Positions 10,156 to 23,360 of a stretch of DNA of 64,000 nt are shown here, one piece after another. Within the stretch, counting starts at the first letter, position 1. Every line of letters begins with the position of its first letter. Origin of the DNA: Cololabis saira (taxonomy: Eukaryota; Chordata; Actinopteri; Beloniformes; Belonidae); assembly GCF_033807715.1 (NCBI RefSeq), contig NC_084597.1, forward strand, positions 6,183,847-6,247,846, read 5' to 3'. Below the pieces are notes generated by a model that worked only from the letters and a program-made list of their open reading frames with translations, ran no database searches and was not told the origin of the DNA. Made by a program: the position numbers and the translations under genes.

Positions 10156-10981
10156 TGGGCTTCTTAGGAATTCATTTGAACTGACTTTACTGCCATTGGA
10201 TGCTGCTGTTACTAGTGTTGGTCAGATATGTTTCTCCTCTAAAAAGAGCAGTAACAACCGTGATATACGTGCATTATTTCAAAGAGAAGTAGTCTCTGTT
10301 CCAAATAGTCTCTTACTGGAATAACTTCACTTAAGATCTGAACTGGAAGAAAATATGGTGTTTGCCCTCTAAATATCTGATTATAAATAAGGTTAAAGAA
10401 GTGACTCTGAAAATGATTCATCGTTTTTATCCTTGCAAGGTATTTCTACAAAGACACAAAAAGAACATTGATGTGGACTGCTCATTTTGTAAACTGTCTG
10501 CAGAAGACTTATGTCATTTATTTTGGTCTTGTCCCATCTCTTGTATTTTTTGGCAAGATATCTGTTCACTAATTTCACGACATTTTGACTCAGATTTCTC
10601 CCTTTCATGTGAAAATGTATTGTTTGGATTCTTTTCTTACACCTCTAGCAAAGCAAATCAATTTTACATCATCAATTTAATTTTGTTACTTGCAAAATTT
10701 CATATTCATAAATCTAAATTCTCTAATCACATACCATCTTTCCCAGCCTTTAAAAATGAATTCAAACAATACATTGCAACAATCCAATACTCTAAAAATA
10801 GAAAATCCATCCAAACCACTAAGTTATGTACTATGTATAACATTTTTTTGAACTGATCTATAACTTCTGTATGTGATTAATCCCCTGGCATCAAATGTCT
10901 CTATATATGTTTTGTTTGTTTTATAATGTATTGTTGACAATTTGAAATAAAGTATTGCAAAAAAATAAATAAATAAAAAAA
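10156..10981 (+). mobile_element. 5'-truncated L1-like LINE, insertion 2
   Basis: Flanked by an 18-bp TSD AAATAAAGAATATCAATC (10138-10155 and 10982-10999). It encodes ORF2 C-terminal pieces (LRNSFELTLLPLDAAV; then after a stop KYLIINKVKEVTLKMIHRFY; CSFCKLSAEDLCHLFWSCPI; AKFHIHKSKFSNHIPSF). It shares sequence closely with the copy at 25019-26038. It landed inside the duplicated target of insertion 1, so the pre-insertion locus read GTCAATGAATGCATTAAAtaaagaa without either element. Confidence 0.88.
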
Positions 10982-11015
10982 AAATAAAGAATATCAATCG
11001 GTAATAAACGCGATA

Positions 11016-11572
11016 ATTTGTGCTGATTACAAATAATATAATATATTACAAATAATAGCAGTGACCAAAACAGCTGCAGAAATACTGCAGGAATGACATA
11101 GCAGCAGTTAAATGCAGCCTTCTGTAAGCTTTAAATATCCACTGGGCTTACATCAAATACATCAAAACACAACAATAAAAAACACTTTTCTGAACTTATC
11201 AATATGATTCTGTCCTTCACAGGATAAGTACAATGGATCACTGCAAAAACTCACAATCTTAACAAGAATATTTGTCCTATTTCTGGTTAAAATGTCTCAT
11301 TTTAGTAAATAAATCTCATTACACTTAAAACAAGACTCATCACTGGAAAAAACAACAATTTCTCACCTGTTTCAAGTAGATTTTCACTTGAAATAAGTAG
11401 AAAAAGATTTTTTTGGTTGTAATAAGACGATCTTGTCCCACCACTGGCAGATTTTTTTTACTTATTTCAAGTGAAAATTTACATGAAACAGGTGAAAATT
11501 GTCAAATAAGTTATTTTTCTGGTGTTATTTTTCTGGTGATGACTCTAAATGTTGAAATAGCAGTAAAACCAA
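11016..11572 (-). mobile_element. partial, reversed copy of the CAGTACT hAT-like element
   Basis: Matches in reverse orientation the right-hand three quarters of the elements at 12265-13002 and 30836-31587 (for example catcaaatacatcaaaacac and the caagtgaaaat/attttcacttg palindrome). Both termini with CAGTACT are missing, so it is broken at both ends. Confidence 0.75.
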
Positions 11573-12256
11573 AAAGCTATCAAAAATCTGCATCTGCATC
11601 TGCATGTGTGTCCGGGTGCGTTCAAGCAGGGAAACATGTCAAACCTGCAGGAACCGGCCCTCAAGGACCCACTTTGGACCCCCTGAGTTAAGTCGTTTCC
11701 TCGTCTTTTGTTGTCAGCTGGTGATCAACGGGTTAAAAACACATCCATTGCTCACGGCAGAGTGAGTCTGAGCCGGGTTGGAGACGGACAGAGGTGAGAT
11801 AGCAGCTAAATGTGTGCAAGACTGACTTCTACCCATCTCCATATTCTATTAAATTGATGCATTCATGTTTCTCTTTATCTCTTTATTTCCAAGCACTGAT
11901 GCTGCAAACCTTCAAATCAGACTATTGGGTTGGTAAACAGACCAACTGCAGGAGTGAGGTGAGCAGGCTGGACAAGAATCTCCAAGAGAATGTGGAAAAG
12001 AGGAAAGATGTGATTCTGGACTTGTTTTCTTCTCTTCTGCAGAAGACTGCTGGACATCACCTGGAAACCCCAGATAAAACTACACTGGACAGATCTCCCA
12101 GAGCAAGATCATCAGAAAGAAGAGATGATTGTGGACTTCAGTGCTCACGCAGCACCCTCCACCCTCCAACACCAACGGTGCTGCAGTGGAGAGGGGGAGC
12201 AGCACCAGGGGGAAGTGGAACTGAAAAGAAAAGGAAGAGTCACTGAGTTATTTCAT
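11573..12256. other. no gene recognised
   Basis: Includes an open frame over 11812-12246 with no domain I recognise; its end (SSERRDDCGLQCSRS and on) may be a worn LINE fragment read in a wrong frame. Not called as a gene. Confidence 0.4.
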
Positions 12257-12264
12257 GTTGCATA

Positions 12265-13002
12265 CAGTACTGGAGTTGAGGGGAGATGAGGGGGAGGGCA
12301 TCCCCCCCTGAAATAAAAACGGTCCAAATCATCCCCCCTGTAAAACTGCCATCCCCCTCCTTTCCATCCCTTATGTCATTTCATCAATGAATGTGGTTTT
12401 ACTGCTATTTCAACATTTAGAGTCATCACCAGAAAAATAACTTATTTGATAATTTTCACCTGTTTCAAGTACATTTTCACTTGAAATAAGTAGGAAAAAT
12501 CTGCCAGTGGGACAAGATTTATCTTCTGATTAAAAGCAAAAAAATCTTGTTCCACTGGCAGATTTTTCTACTTATTTCAAGTGAAAATCTACTTGAAACA
12601 GGTGAAAATTGTTGTTTTTTCCAGTGATGAGTCTTGTTTTAAGTGTAATGAGATATTTTTTACTAAAATGAGACATTTTAACTAGAAATAAGACAAATAT
12701 TCTTGTTAAGATTTTGAGTTTTTGCAGTGATCCATTTACTTATCCTGTGAAGGACAGAGTCATATTGATAAGTTCAGAAACTGTTTTTAATTGTTGTGTT
12801 TTGATGTATTTGATGTAAGCCCAGTGGATATTTAAAGCTTACAGAAGGCTGCATTTAACTGCTGCTATGTCATTCCTGCAGGTGTTTTGGTCAGTGCTAT
12901 TATTTGTAATATATTATATTATTTGTAATCAGCACAAATTATCTGTCCCCATATGATAAAATCCACCATCCCCCCTGATTTGTTTTTACAACTCGAGTAC
13001 TG
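12265..13002 (+). mobile_element. CAGTACT hAT-like non-autonomous element, copy A
   Basis: The ends are CAGTACTGGAGTTG and CAACTCGAGTACTG (inverted, one mismatch). The flanking 8-mers are GTTGCATA and GGTGCATA, one mismatch. The left arm has tgaggggga-type runs (catccccccctgaaataaaa). The interior carries a long palindromic block, 12419-12730, shared with the separate MITE at 23617-24029. No coding capacity. Confidence 0.85.
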
Positions 13003-13010
13003 GGTGCATA

Positions 13011-13436
13011 TAAATACGTTTGGAGGACAGAGATCTCGATGTTGTTACAATCCTGTCCTAGACACCTTTCCCCCATCTTAATGTAATTTTACTCTTTTCT
13101 TTCACTTTCTGTTGCTTCTCTCTCTGCAGCAACTTCACAAACGAGAGACTGCTGCGCAAGCGCCACCTAGTGGCTGTTTCCATCAAGCGTTTGCCAACTG
13201 CTTAAAATTGTGGAAAAGATAACAAATGCACAACTTAACTCTACCTGAGCTGTTTGTGTGACAGACAAACTGAAACAGGAGTGCTGACATTCTTTACATC
13301 CCAACTTATTAATGTAAAGGATAACTTTCAATCAGGATTTTAGTATCAAAGGGCACATTAAAATAACATTTATCATGTTATCTATGCTGAAGAGTTATAC
13401 ATATATCCACCATTTTTGAGGTGGGTTACATCCTCG
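13011..13436. other. no gene recognised
   Basis: A pyrimidine tract ending in CAG at about 13128 precedes a 24-codon open stretch with a stop. It looks like a splice acceptor, but nothing else supports an exon. Confidence 0.35.
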
Positions 13437-13440
13437 CCAG

Positions 13441-14095
13441 AGGTGGCTAGTAACGAGTTACATTTACTCTGTTACATTTACTTGAGTAAGTTTTGGGAAA
13501 TGTTGTACTTTTAGGAGTAGTTTTGAATCACTATACTTTTTACTTTTACTTGAGTAGATTTGTGAAGAAGAAACTGTTCCTCTTACTCCGCTACATTAGG
13601 CTACGTTGAGCTGTTACTTTTCTTTTATTCCTTTTATCCACGTACGCGTCAATATCATGACATCACTGAGTGATTCTTTGGGAAAAATGTTAGTTTTTGC
13701 ATGTTTTGTCACATTTACACAGACTCAAACACACACAGAGTTTCTATGAGTTCATGTTGTTCTAGTTCTGCTGGTTAAAAAAGAAAAGTACAAAGGCTTG
13801 AAATTTTGTGCTACTTGTGCTTCATTTATTTTTTTATTCTGTTATTTTATTTATTTTATTATTTATTAAAGTACTTGAATTTACTTTATGATTATTTTAA
13901 TATAAGCTATTTTTTTATTAATTTTAATTTATTTTATCATTTTATTGATTTAATTTGCCTGAAGATGATTATTTTGTACTTTTGTCTGTTTGAATGGTTG
14001 TGTTAAAAAAAATAAATCAGACGTTACTCAACAGTTACTCAGTACTTGAGTAGTTTTTTCACCAAGTACTTTTTTTACTTTACTTTACAATAAAA
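13441..14095. mobile_element. truncated hAT-type element (acttgagta family)
   Basis: Begins CAGAGGTGGCTAGTAACG and carries acttttacttgagta words at both ends, like the 2367 and 5177 elements. The expected right terminus is missing. The AT-rich interior yields a meaningless leucine/tyrosine/phenylalanine-rich frame. Confidence 0.65.
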
Positions 14096-14239
14096 TCGTG
14101 ATAATTACATTTTTTGGAATAAGCATCATCATTTGTAATTTAATTTATGTTGTCTCTTCTTCCCTGATTATTCTGGTGACGCATGAATGTCCATAAAACT
14201 GAAAGAGAGCACATTTATTAACAATTTCCACCTCCAAAC

Positions 14240-14410
14240 TGTGTGTGACTTCACAAGTCTCCTCCTCTGGTTTCACATCAGTTTGTCCACCAGATGACGA
14301 TGTTTCACTGGTGCAAGAGCTCATGAAACTGAATTAAATGTTCACCTCGGTCCAGTTCCCATCTTGATCTGGAGCAAGCGTGGTGTAATGGTGGACATTC
14401 TGTCGTAGGA
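14240..14410 (-). repeat. uninterrupted counterpart of the 30.8-31.6 kb insertion site
   Basis: On the minus strand this stretch reads through tcagtttcatgagctcttgc without a break. The related sequence around 30760-31640 has a 752-bp element at exactly that point, with GTTTCATG duplicated. The homology continues on both sides (gctccagatcaagatgggaa; catctggtggacaaac), so it is an empty-site copy of a low-copy or repeated segment of unknown nature. Confidence 0.85.
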
Positions 14411-14933
14411 ATGAAATTTAGAATGTGTGTAAGTACAAAAAAAATCCAGATTTATCAAACGTGCGGATGCTGGTCGTACGCACATCAGTGATGATAAATC
14501 CCACCTGTTCTAAACTGCCGTGCTCGTGCACGGTTACCGTCATTTGCATCAGAAACGCCTCCAATTGACCATATATGGAGCAACAACAGCTCCCGCTTGG
14601 AGGTTTACAAACTGTATTTGAGTATTTCAGTATTGAACAAAATTCTGTGTAGTTTACAACAAAAGGCAAATGAAACAAAATAATCAATTATCTACAGACA
14701 TTCAACATTTGGGGGGGGGTTGAGAGCAAAAAAAAAAAAAAAAAAAAGATAAATTTACTGACAAGCTATGGGAAGTGTATTAATAAAAATTAAGAAACAA
14801 AAGACATTGTTTCATATAAGCTTTTGGCAATATCGTTTTTTTCACGGATCAGTTTTAGAGACGCTAAGTAGTTTACTTTCATTTTTCAGATGTACAATGG
14901 AGGGGTTTTCTGTTATTCCATTTGAATTTCTGT
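14411..14933. other. no gene recognised
   Basis: Contains a G run followed by an A run (14707-14748). It adjoined base 20066 before the RTE-like LINE inserted. Confidence 0.4.
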
Positions 14934-14967
14934 ATGTGATATTTCACTCACTCATCTTCTCCCGCTT

Positions 14968-15093
14968 TATCCGTTACCGGGTCGCGGGGGCAGCAGCCTC
15001 AGCAGGGATGCCCAGACTTCCCTCACCCCAGACACCTCCTCCAGCTCTTCCGGGGGGAGTCCGAGGCGTTCCCAGGCCAGCCGAGAGACATAG
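14968..15093 (-). CDS. RTE-like LINE ORF, separated C-terminal end
   Basis: Minus strand: the frame reads VSRLAWERLGLPPEELEEV and ends LLRLLPPRPGNG before a stop. It continues the LINE protein that breaks off at WRDY at the other side of the inserted TIR element (16814). The two parts meet with the reading frame kept if the insert and its short target duplication are disregarded. Confidence 0.8.
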
Positions 15094-15973
15094 TGCCAAA
15101 TCCACAAAAGGATTGCGCGGTTTTTGCGGCCGCTAAACCGGTGCAAATGAGACAAAAAGAGAGCGTCTAATTCACAAAGCACCCGCAAAGGGGGAATTGC
15201 TCCACAAACTACGCTGCCAAGCAAATAGTGGCAGTCTGCGCCGGTACCATTTGCATGCATGCAAATTAGGTAATTCGGCGCAAAATTGCCCCCTTTCTAT
15301 GCAAATAAGCTTCATTGCAAAAAGCGCCTAATTCACAAAGGCCAGGGCTATTTGCCACACGCAAAAATAGTGGAGCAAATACCGTCTTTCAGAAGCGTGT
15401 ATTAAACTGCGCGCAAACTCCTCAGTCCCCGTCTCTCTGTTTCTCTCTCTCAATGTCATTCAAGCCTGTGTGATACTGAATGATATTAAGGGTGAAATCT
15501 ACAGTCAGACATGACTGTAGACAGTCAGATCAAGTGGGGTTGTGGACTTATCTCGGATTTAAAAATAAAAATAACAGGACGGAGCTCAGGATTCATCCAT
15601 ACAGTAAGGGGCTGCTTTATTACAAACAATTCCACCATATAAACATAATCTAGAATGTGTGTGTTTAACAGCTTAATAATGTCATCACATATCACAACAT
15701 ATATCAGACTTAAAATAATAAAATAATACATTAAAATAGCGCTGATCGTGTCCCTCTGTGTGAAGCTCAGTCAGTCAGGACTCTGGTGCTGCTGCTGCTG
15801 CTGCCGTGGTGACATGCGGGGAACCTCCTCACACCCACCGCTTTAGGACAGAACAAATGAGGGGCTGCGTTTAGGGAGCCCCACGGAGCCCCTAAAGGGA
15901 CTCAGATTTTTTTTTCATATATATGAGTTTTACTCGCGCGTGAAACCTTCACGTGCAGGTGTATGGTGCCTAA

Positions 15974-16080
15974 ATTAGGGTCCCGCGTTAAAACGACGCA
16001 GGCCTACGGCGTAGGGTACGCGGCGACGCGCACCTACGCCGTAGGCTCTGCGTTAAAGGAACGCAGAACCATAAACCCGC
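15974..16080. repeat. palindromic MITE, TACGGCGTAGG family, copy 2
   Basis: ggtcccgcgttaaaacgacg at one end and acgcagaaccataaaccc at the other, with cctacggcgtaggg and its complement between. It is present at the same place in both copies of the TIR element, so it inserted before they separated. Confidence 0.75.
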
Positions 16081-16344
16081 CCTGAGCAGCTCTGAGGGGA
16101 GACGGGAGAGAGGAGGAGAGGGAGCGGGGGGTGAAGCGGGGCTGCGGGGCCGTTTTCGTATCGCTTTCATACAGTGTACACATACAGCTTTCATACGTGT
16201 AGCAAAACAAAGAACATGAATTACCATTAGATCCTGATCTGATCCCGATCCAGTGTTAATGAGGTTACTGGTGCTGTGCCTTGTGCGTAAATGCGCACAG
16301 CCTCTTATTTCATTAGCTTATGTCATACAGACACTGAGGTCTTT

Positions 16345-16515
<171 letters not shown>

Positions 16516-16813
16516 GCATGCGAAATACTAGAAGTACAAATACGTGAAAGTTGAGGCTATTGTGCTCTCTGCAGTTTTCATTAGGGACCAATCTGTGTGC
16601 TGAAATATGGAGAACACTGGAAACAGCTCCGCTCACTCAGACAAGTGCAAATTGCACTCAGCCGCAAAACTTTATGGGCGTGTTTGCGCCGGTATATCAT
16701 TAGAGCAAAATCTTTTGTGAATAGGACCTTAAAGCGGGGCAAATTGCGGGGGCTAATGCAGCGCAATTCACAGCGCTATTTGCGGGCGCAATCTGTTCTT
16801 TGTGGATTTACCC

Positions 16814-19800
16814 CATAGTCTCTCCAGCGTGTCCTGGGTCTTCCCCGGGGTCTCCTCCCGGTGGGACATGCCTGGAACACCTCCCTAGGGAGGCGTCCAG
16901 GAGGCATCCGGTACAGATGCCCAAGCCACCTCAGCTGACTCCTCTCAATGTGAAGGAGCAGTGGCTCGACTCCGAGCTCCTCCCGGGTGACCGAACTCCT
17001 CACCCTATCTCTAAGGGAGCGTCCAGCCACCCTGCGGAGGAAACTCATCTCGGCCGCTTGTATCCGCGATCTTGTCCTTTCGGTCACTACCCAAAGTTCA
17101 TGACCATAGGTGAGGGTAGGGGCGTAGATTGACCGGTAAATCGAGAGCTTCGCCTTTCGACTCAGCTCCCTCTTTACCACGACGGTCCAGTACATCGACC
17201 GCATTACTGCGGACGCTGCACCGATCCGTCTGTCAATCTCACGCTCCATTGTTCCCTCACTCGTGAACAAGATCCCGAGATACTTGAACTCCTCCACCTG
17301 AGGCAGGACTTCTCCACCCACCCGGAGAAGGCATGCCACCCTTTTCCGGTCGAGAACCATGGCCTCGGTCTTGGAGGTGCTGATTCTCATCCCTGCCGCG
17401 TCGCACTCGGCCGCAAACCGCCCCAGCACATGCTGGAGGTCCCGGTCTGATGAAGCCAACAGGACAACATCATCTGCAAAAAGCAGAGATGAAATCCTGA
17501 GGTTCCCAAACCGGATCCCCTCCGGCCCCTGGCTGCGCCTAGAAATCCTGTCCATAAAAATTATGAACAGGACCGGTGACAAAGGGCAGCCCTGCCGGAG
17601 TCCAACATGCACCGGGAACAAGTCTGACTTACTGCCGGCAATGCGAACCAGACTCCTGCTTCGATCATACAGAGACCGGACAGCCCTTAATAGAGGGCCC
17701 CGGACTCCATACTCACTCAGCACCCCCCACAGAATGGCACGAGGGACACGGTCAAATGCCTTCTCCAGATCCACAAAGCACATGTAGACTGGTTGGGCAA
17801 ATTCCCATGAACCCTCGAGCACCCTGCGGAGGGTATAGAGCTGGTCCAGTGTTCCACGACCGGGACGAAAACCGCATTGTTCCTCCTGAATCCGAGGTTC
17901 GACTATCGGCCGTAATCTCCTCTCCAGTACCCTGGCGTAGACTTTCCCCGGGAGGCTGAGAAGTGTGATCCCCCTGTAGTTGGAACACACTCTCCGGTCC
18001 CCCTTTTTAAACAGAGGGACCACCACCCCGGTTTGCCACTCCAGCGTTACTGTCCCCTTCCTCCATGCGATGTCGCAGAGGCGTGTCAACCAAGACAGCC
18101 CTACGACATCCAGAGACTTGAGGTACTCAGGGCGAATCTCATCCACCCCCGGTGCCCGGCCACCGAGGAGCTTATGAACCACCCCAGTGACCTCGGCTTG
18201 GGTGATGGATGAGCACGCCTCCGAGCCCCAACCCTCTGCTTCCTCAGTGGAAGGCATGTCAGTCGGGTTAAGGAGATCCTCAAAGTATTCCTTCCACCGT
18301 CCGACAATGTCCCCAGTCGAGGTCAACAGCTCCCCACCCGCACCATAAACGGTGCCGGCAGAGTACTGCTTCCCCCTTCTGAGGCGCCGAACGGTCCTCC
18401 AGAATTTCCTCGAGGCCGACCGAAAGTCCTCCTCCATGGCCTCCCCGAACTCCTCCCAGACCCGAGTTTTTGCCTCCAAGACTGCCCGAGCCACGGCCCG
18501 CTTGGCCTGCCGGTACCTATCTACTGCGTCAGGAGTCCCACCGGCCAACATAGCCCGGTAGGACTCCTTCTTCAGTCTGACGGCATCCTGTACTTCCGGT
18601 GTCCACCACCGGGTTCTAGGATTGCCGCCACGACAGGCGGCGGAGACCTTGCGTCCGCAGCTTTGAGCCGCCGCGTTGACAATGGAGGCAGAGAACATGG
18701 TCCACTCGGACTCGATGTCCCCCGCCTCCCCCGGGATCCGAGAGAAGCTCTCCCGGAGGTGGGAGTTGAAGATGTCCCTGACAGAGGGCTCAGCCAGACG
18801 TTCCCAACAGACCCTCACAATCCGTTTGGGTCTGCCCGGTCTGTCCAACCTCCTCCTCCGCCAGCGCATCCAACTCACCACCAGGTGGTGATCAGTTGAC
18901 AGCTCAGCCCCTCTCTTCACCCGAGTGTCCAAGACATGCGGCCGAAGGTCAGATGAAACGACAACAAAGTCGATCATTGACCTCCGGCCTAGGGTGTCCT
19001 GGTGCCACGTGCACTGATGGACACCCTTATGCCTGAACATGGTGTTCGTGATGAACAAACTGTGACTTGCACAGAAGTCCAACAACAAAACACCACTCGG
19101 GTTCAGATCGGGGAGGCCGTTCCTCCCAATCACGCCTCTCCAGGTATCACTGTCATTGCCCACGTGAGCGTTGAAGTCCCCCAGTAGAACAATGGAGTCC
19201 CCAGTTGGAGCACTATCAAGTACTCCTCCCAGGGACTCCAAGAAGGCCGGGTACTCCCCACTGCTGTTCGGCCCGTAGGCACAAACAACAGTGAGAGACC
19301 TATCCCCGACCCGAAGGCGCAGGGAAGCGACGCTCTCGTTCACCGGGGTGAACTCCAACACATGGCGGCTGAGCTGGGGGGCTATAACCAAGCCCACACC
19401 AGCCCGCCGCCTCTCACCCTGGGCAACTCCAGAGTAGTGGAGGGTCCAGCCCCCTTTAAGGAGCTGGGTTCCAGAGCCCAAGCTATGTGTGGAGGTGAGC
19501 CCGACTATCTCTAGCCGGTATCTCTCAACCTCACGCACAAGCTCCGGCTCCTTCCCCCCCAGCGAGGTGACATTCCATGTCCCCACTGTGAGGGTTGATG
19601 TCCAGGGATTGGGTCGTCGAGGCACCCCGCCACGACTGCTACCCAGCCCACAATGCACCGGCCTGCCATGGTCCTTCCTGCGGGTGGTGGGCCTACTGGA
19701 AGGCGGACCCGCGTCGCCATTTCGGGCTGAGCCCGGCCGGGTCCCACGGGCAAAGACCCGGCCACCAGGCGCTCGCCTACGAGCCCCGACCCCAGGCCTG

Positions 19801-19868
19801 GCTCCAGGGCGGGGCCCCGGTGACGCCGATCCGGGCGACGTAACGGTCCTTGATTTAGTTTTATCCAT
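16814..19868 (-). CDS. RTE-like LINE endonuclease/reverse transcriptase, main part
   Basis: Open from Met at 19868 with no stop or shift for about 1,017 codons up to the inserted TIR element, where the frame runs on into foreign sequence. The order is: a Pro/Arg-rich N-terminal leader of about 90 residues; an AP endonuclease domain with [12 protein letters not shown] (about 93-104), [13 protein letters not shown], and the STDHHLVV motif; a linker; then an RT with [48 protein letters not shown] and the catalytic [13 protein letters not shown]. The C-terminal part has [14 protein letters not shown] and [10 protein letters not shown]. All catalytic residues expected of an RTE/Rex3-type LINE are visible. 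It makes a copy of its own RNA at a nicked target. The intact frame means a young insertion, inactivated only by the later 3' split. Confidence 0.88.
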
Positions 19869-20144
19869 GGTAGGCTTTGTGAACCGCTCTTAGTCTGGCC
19901 CGTCTCCCAGGACCTGTTTGCCATGGGAGTCCCTACCAGGGGCGAAAGTGCCCCCGACAACATAGCTCCTAGGATCACTCGGGCACACAAACCCCTCCAC
20001 CACAGTAAGGTGGCGGTTCAAGGAGGGGTGGCGGTTCAAGGAGGGGAGAGGGGAATGTGATATTTACCTAGTAAAATAATTATGTTGACCATGTTTGATA
20101 TATTTCTTGGAAGATTATCCATATAAATTAAGATTTGGTTGGAG

Positions 20145-20700
20145 TCAAAAGCTCCTGCTTGGAGGTGCAAACACCAACAGAGCTGTTCTGCAGAATAAAT
20201 CAGTCGTGCGTTCAGGCCACTGGGCAACGACGGGCAACAGAGACATAGTTGCATCGCAGATTATTTGTGCATTGATTGAATGAAATCCTTTCATGTTCAC
20301 GTAACTGAATTCATTGTGTGATGGTGCTTTTATGGCGATGTGGGTGCAATCTATAGCTCCAATTATGTTTGGGAATCCGGCGATGGCATGAAATCCTCGT
20401 TTCCACTTGGTGATGTATGGAAACTGGGTGTAAATCATGGCCAGAGAAATTATTGCATCCAACACTGCCGGCATGATTTTGCTTAGCTGCGAAATGCCGC
20501 ATATGTCAAAATGTTCCGGTGGCAAAAAATCCCAGGGTGGACAGGAGCTGGATGTGACTGGGATGGCTTGCGTTTTGTCTGTCGCTCCATTATAGGTTGT
20601 AAATCACGACATAGATCCATCAGAATGTGTTTGGGGAAACGCTACCTGCTGAGCAGCCGCTCCGTGCTCTCACTGAACAGATCGCTAGGACACCAACAGG
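20145..20700 (-). pseudogene. decayed PIF/Harbinger transposase fragment
   Basis: The minus strand shows a Harbinger-type DDE nuclease: upstream HILMDLCRDLQPIMERQTKR (broken frame, stops), then ISQLSKIMPAVLDAI, FPNIIGAIDCTHIAIKAPS (first catalytic Asp), GFHSINAQIICDATM and VAQWPERTTD (second conserved block). The part carrying the last acidic residue is missing. Frameshifts and stops make it non-functional. It abuts the right-hand TIR element at 20714, which may or may not be its own non-autonomous partner. Confidence 0.75.
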
Positions 20701-21011
20701 TCTCAGTACACTAGGGTAAATCCACAAAGAACAGATTGCGCCCGCAAATAGCGCTGTGAATTGCGCTGCATTAGCGCCCGCAATTTGCCCCGCTTTAAGG
20801 TCCTATTCACAAAAGATTTTGCTCTAATGATATACCGGCGCAAACACGCCCATAAAGTTTTGCGGCTGAGTGCAATTTGCACTTGTCTGAGTAAGTGGAG
20901 CTGTTTCCAGTGTTCTCCATATTTCAGCACACAGATTGGTCCCTAATGAAAACTGCAGAGAGCACAATAGCCTCAACTTTCACGTATTTGTACTTCTAGT
21001 ATTTCGCATGC

Positions 21012-21282
<271 letters not shown>

Positions 21283-21546
21283 AAAGACCTCAGTGTCTGT
21301 ATGACATAAGCTAATGAAATGTCAAATGTTAAGAGGCTGTGCGCATTTACGCACAAGGCACAGCACCAGTACTGGATCGGGATCAGATCAGGATCTAATG
21401 GTAATTCATGTTCTTTGTTTTGCTACACGTATGAAAGCTGTATGTGTACACTGTATGAAAGCGATACGAAAACGGCCCCGCAGCCCCGCTTCACCCCCCG
21501 CTCCCTCTCCTCCTCTCTCCCGTCTCCCCTCAGAGCTGCTCAGGGC

Positions 21547-21655
21547 GGGTTTATGGTTCTGCGTTCCTTTAACGCAGAGCCTACGGCGTAGGTGCGCGTC
21601 GCCGCGTACCCTACGCCGTAGGCCTGCGTCGTTTTAACGCGGGACCCTAATTTAG
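21547..21655. repeat. palindromic MITE, TACGGCGTAGG family, copy 3
   Basis: Inverted counterpart of copy 2, at the matching position of the right TIR element: ttatggttctgcgttccttt to aacgcgggaccctaattta. Confidence 0.75.
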
Positions 21656-21787
21656 GCACCATACACCTGCACGTGAAGGTTTCACGCGCGAGTAAAACTC
21701 ATATATATGAAAAAAAATCTGAGTCCCTTTAGGGGCTCCGTGGGGCTCCCTAAACGCAGCTCCTCATTTGTTCTGTCCTAAAGTGTG

Positions 21788-22332
21788 AAGGGCTGAGTAT
21801 GGTTCTGCGTCACACACACGCAGAGCACACGGCGCACCCGTGACACCGTCAAGGGCTGAGTATGGTTCTGCGTCACACACACGCAGAGCACACGGCGCAC
21901 CCGTGACACCGTCACGAACTGTTCAGACTTCTCCGTCTCTCCATTTGGTCGCGGTGCAGTACCCCCCGCGGCCACTAGTTAGCGATCTTTTTCTGAATGG
22001 TTTATCCGACTTTTTCCGGTCACAGTAAATCAAAGAAATAAGGACAACTATTGTGCAAAAAACAAAAACAAAAAAAATCACACATAAACGAAGAAAAAAG
22101 CCCTGGAAGTTCACTACTGCTTCAAACCGGAAACCGGAAATGCTTCGCTTTCAAACGAACCAATCACAGCCCTCTCGGTCTGCGTGTGGACGGCGTCTCC
22201 TCGACGCGTAGTTACAATTTTCGGGAGGTGCACGTCACTGACGGCGCATGTGACGGCGTGTCCTCTGCGTGTACAAAAACCACACGCCGTAGACACGGCG
22301 TCGTTTTGACGCAGAAGCATAATTCAGCCTTA
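21788..22332. mobile_element. nested MITE, longer relative of the palindromic family
   Basis: The TIRs are AAGGGCTGAGTATGGTTCTG and, inverted, TAAGGCTGAATTATGCTTCTG-like (tgacgcagaagcataattca at the right end). The left TIR exists twice as a 63-bp tandem duplication (21788-21850 and 21851-21913). The interior (taaggacaactattgtgcaa) recurs at 46993-47324. The left TIR copy at 15830-15845 lacks this insert, so it arrived after the two big elements separated. Confidence 0.8.
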
Positions 22333-23071
22333 AGGAGGTTCCCCGCATGTCACCACGGCAGCAGCAGCAGCAGCAGCACCAGAGTCCTGACTGACTGAGC
22401 TTCACACAGAGGGACACGATCAGCGCTATTTTAATTTATTATTTTATTATTTTAAGTCTGATATATGTTGTGATATGTGATGACATTATTAAGCTGTTAA
22501 ACACACACATTCTAGATTATGTTTATATGGTGGAATTGTTTGTAATAAAGCAGCCCCTTATGTATGGATGAATCCTGAGCTCCATCCTGTTATTTTTATT
22601 TTTAAATCCGAGATAAGTCCACAACCCCACTTGATCTGACTGTGTACAGTCATGTCTGACTGTAGATTTCACCCTTAATATCATTCAGTATCACACAGGC
22701 TTGAATGACATTGAGAGAGAGAAACAGAGAGACGGGGAGTGAGGAGTTTGCGCGCAGTTTAATACACGCTTCTGAAAGACGGTATTTGCTCCACTATTTT
22801 TGCGTGTGGCAAATAGCCCTGGCCTTTGTGAATTAGGTGCTTTTTGCAATGAGGCTTATTTGCATAGAAAGGGGGCAATTTTGCGCCGAATTACCTAATT
22901 TGCATGCATGCAAATGGTACCGGCGCAGACTGCCACTATTTGCTTGGCAGCGCAGTTTGTGGAGCAATTCCCCCTTTGCGGGTGCTTTGTGAATTAGACG
23001 CTCTCTTTTCGTCTCATTTGCACCGGTTTAGCGGCCGCAAAAGCCGCGCAATCCTTTTGTGGATTTGGCCC

Positions 23072-23360
23072 TTGCAGTTTAATTGTGTGTCTGAACCTTT
23101 GACTTGTGCTGCTTATCTCCAGCTGAAGCTATGCACTCTCAAATGTTTGTGTTAGAATCATTCTTGTGCAAAAGAGTTTTTGGTCAGAACTTACAAAGGA
23201 AATGTGAAGAAAATGAGAAAAAAGTATATTTTCATGGGTCTGTTTCCTCCATTCCTGCAGATTCCTCCAGAATGAGACACTGGGAGAGAAAGAAAGATGA
23301 AACATGTATGTTAACAGAAAATCATCTGGTAGTGGAAGTGCCTTGGTTAAATTTAATTAG
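23072..23360. other. no gene recognised
   Basis: An 88-codon open frame (23104-23370) has no recognisable domain. Confidence 0.4.

Noticed and set aside
13100..13210. Possible exon after a pyrimidine tract and CAG at 13128
   Set aside because: Only 24 codons, no donor, no known domain. Not enough to call.
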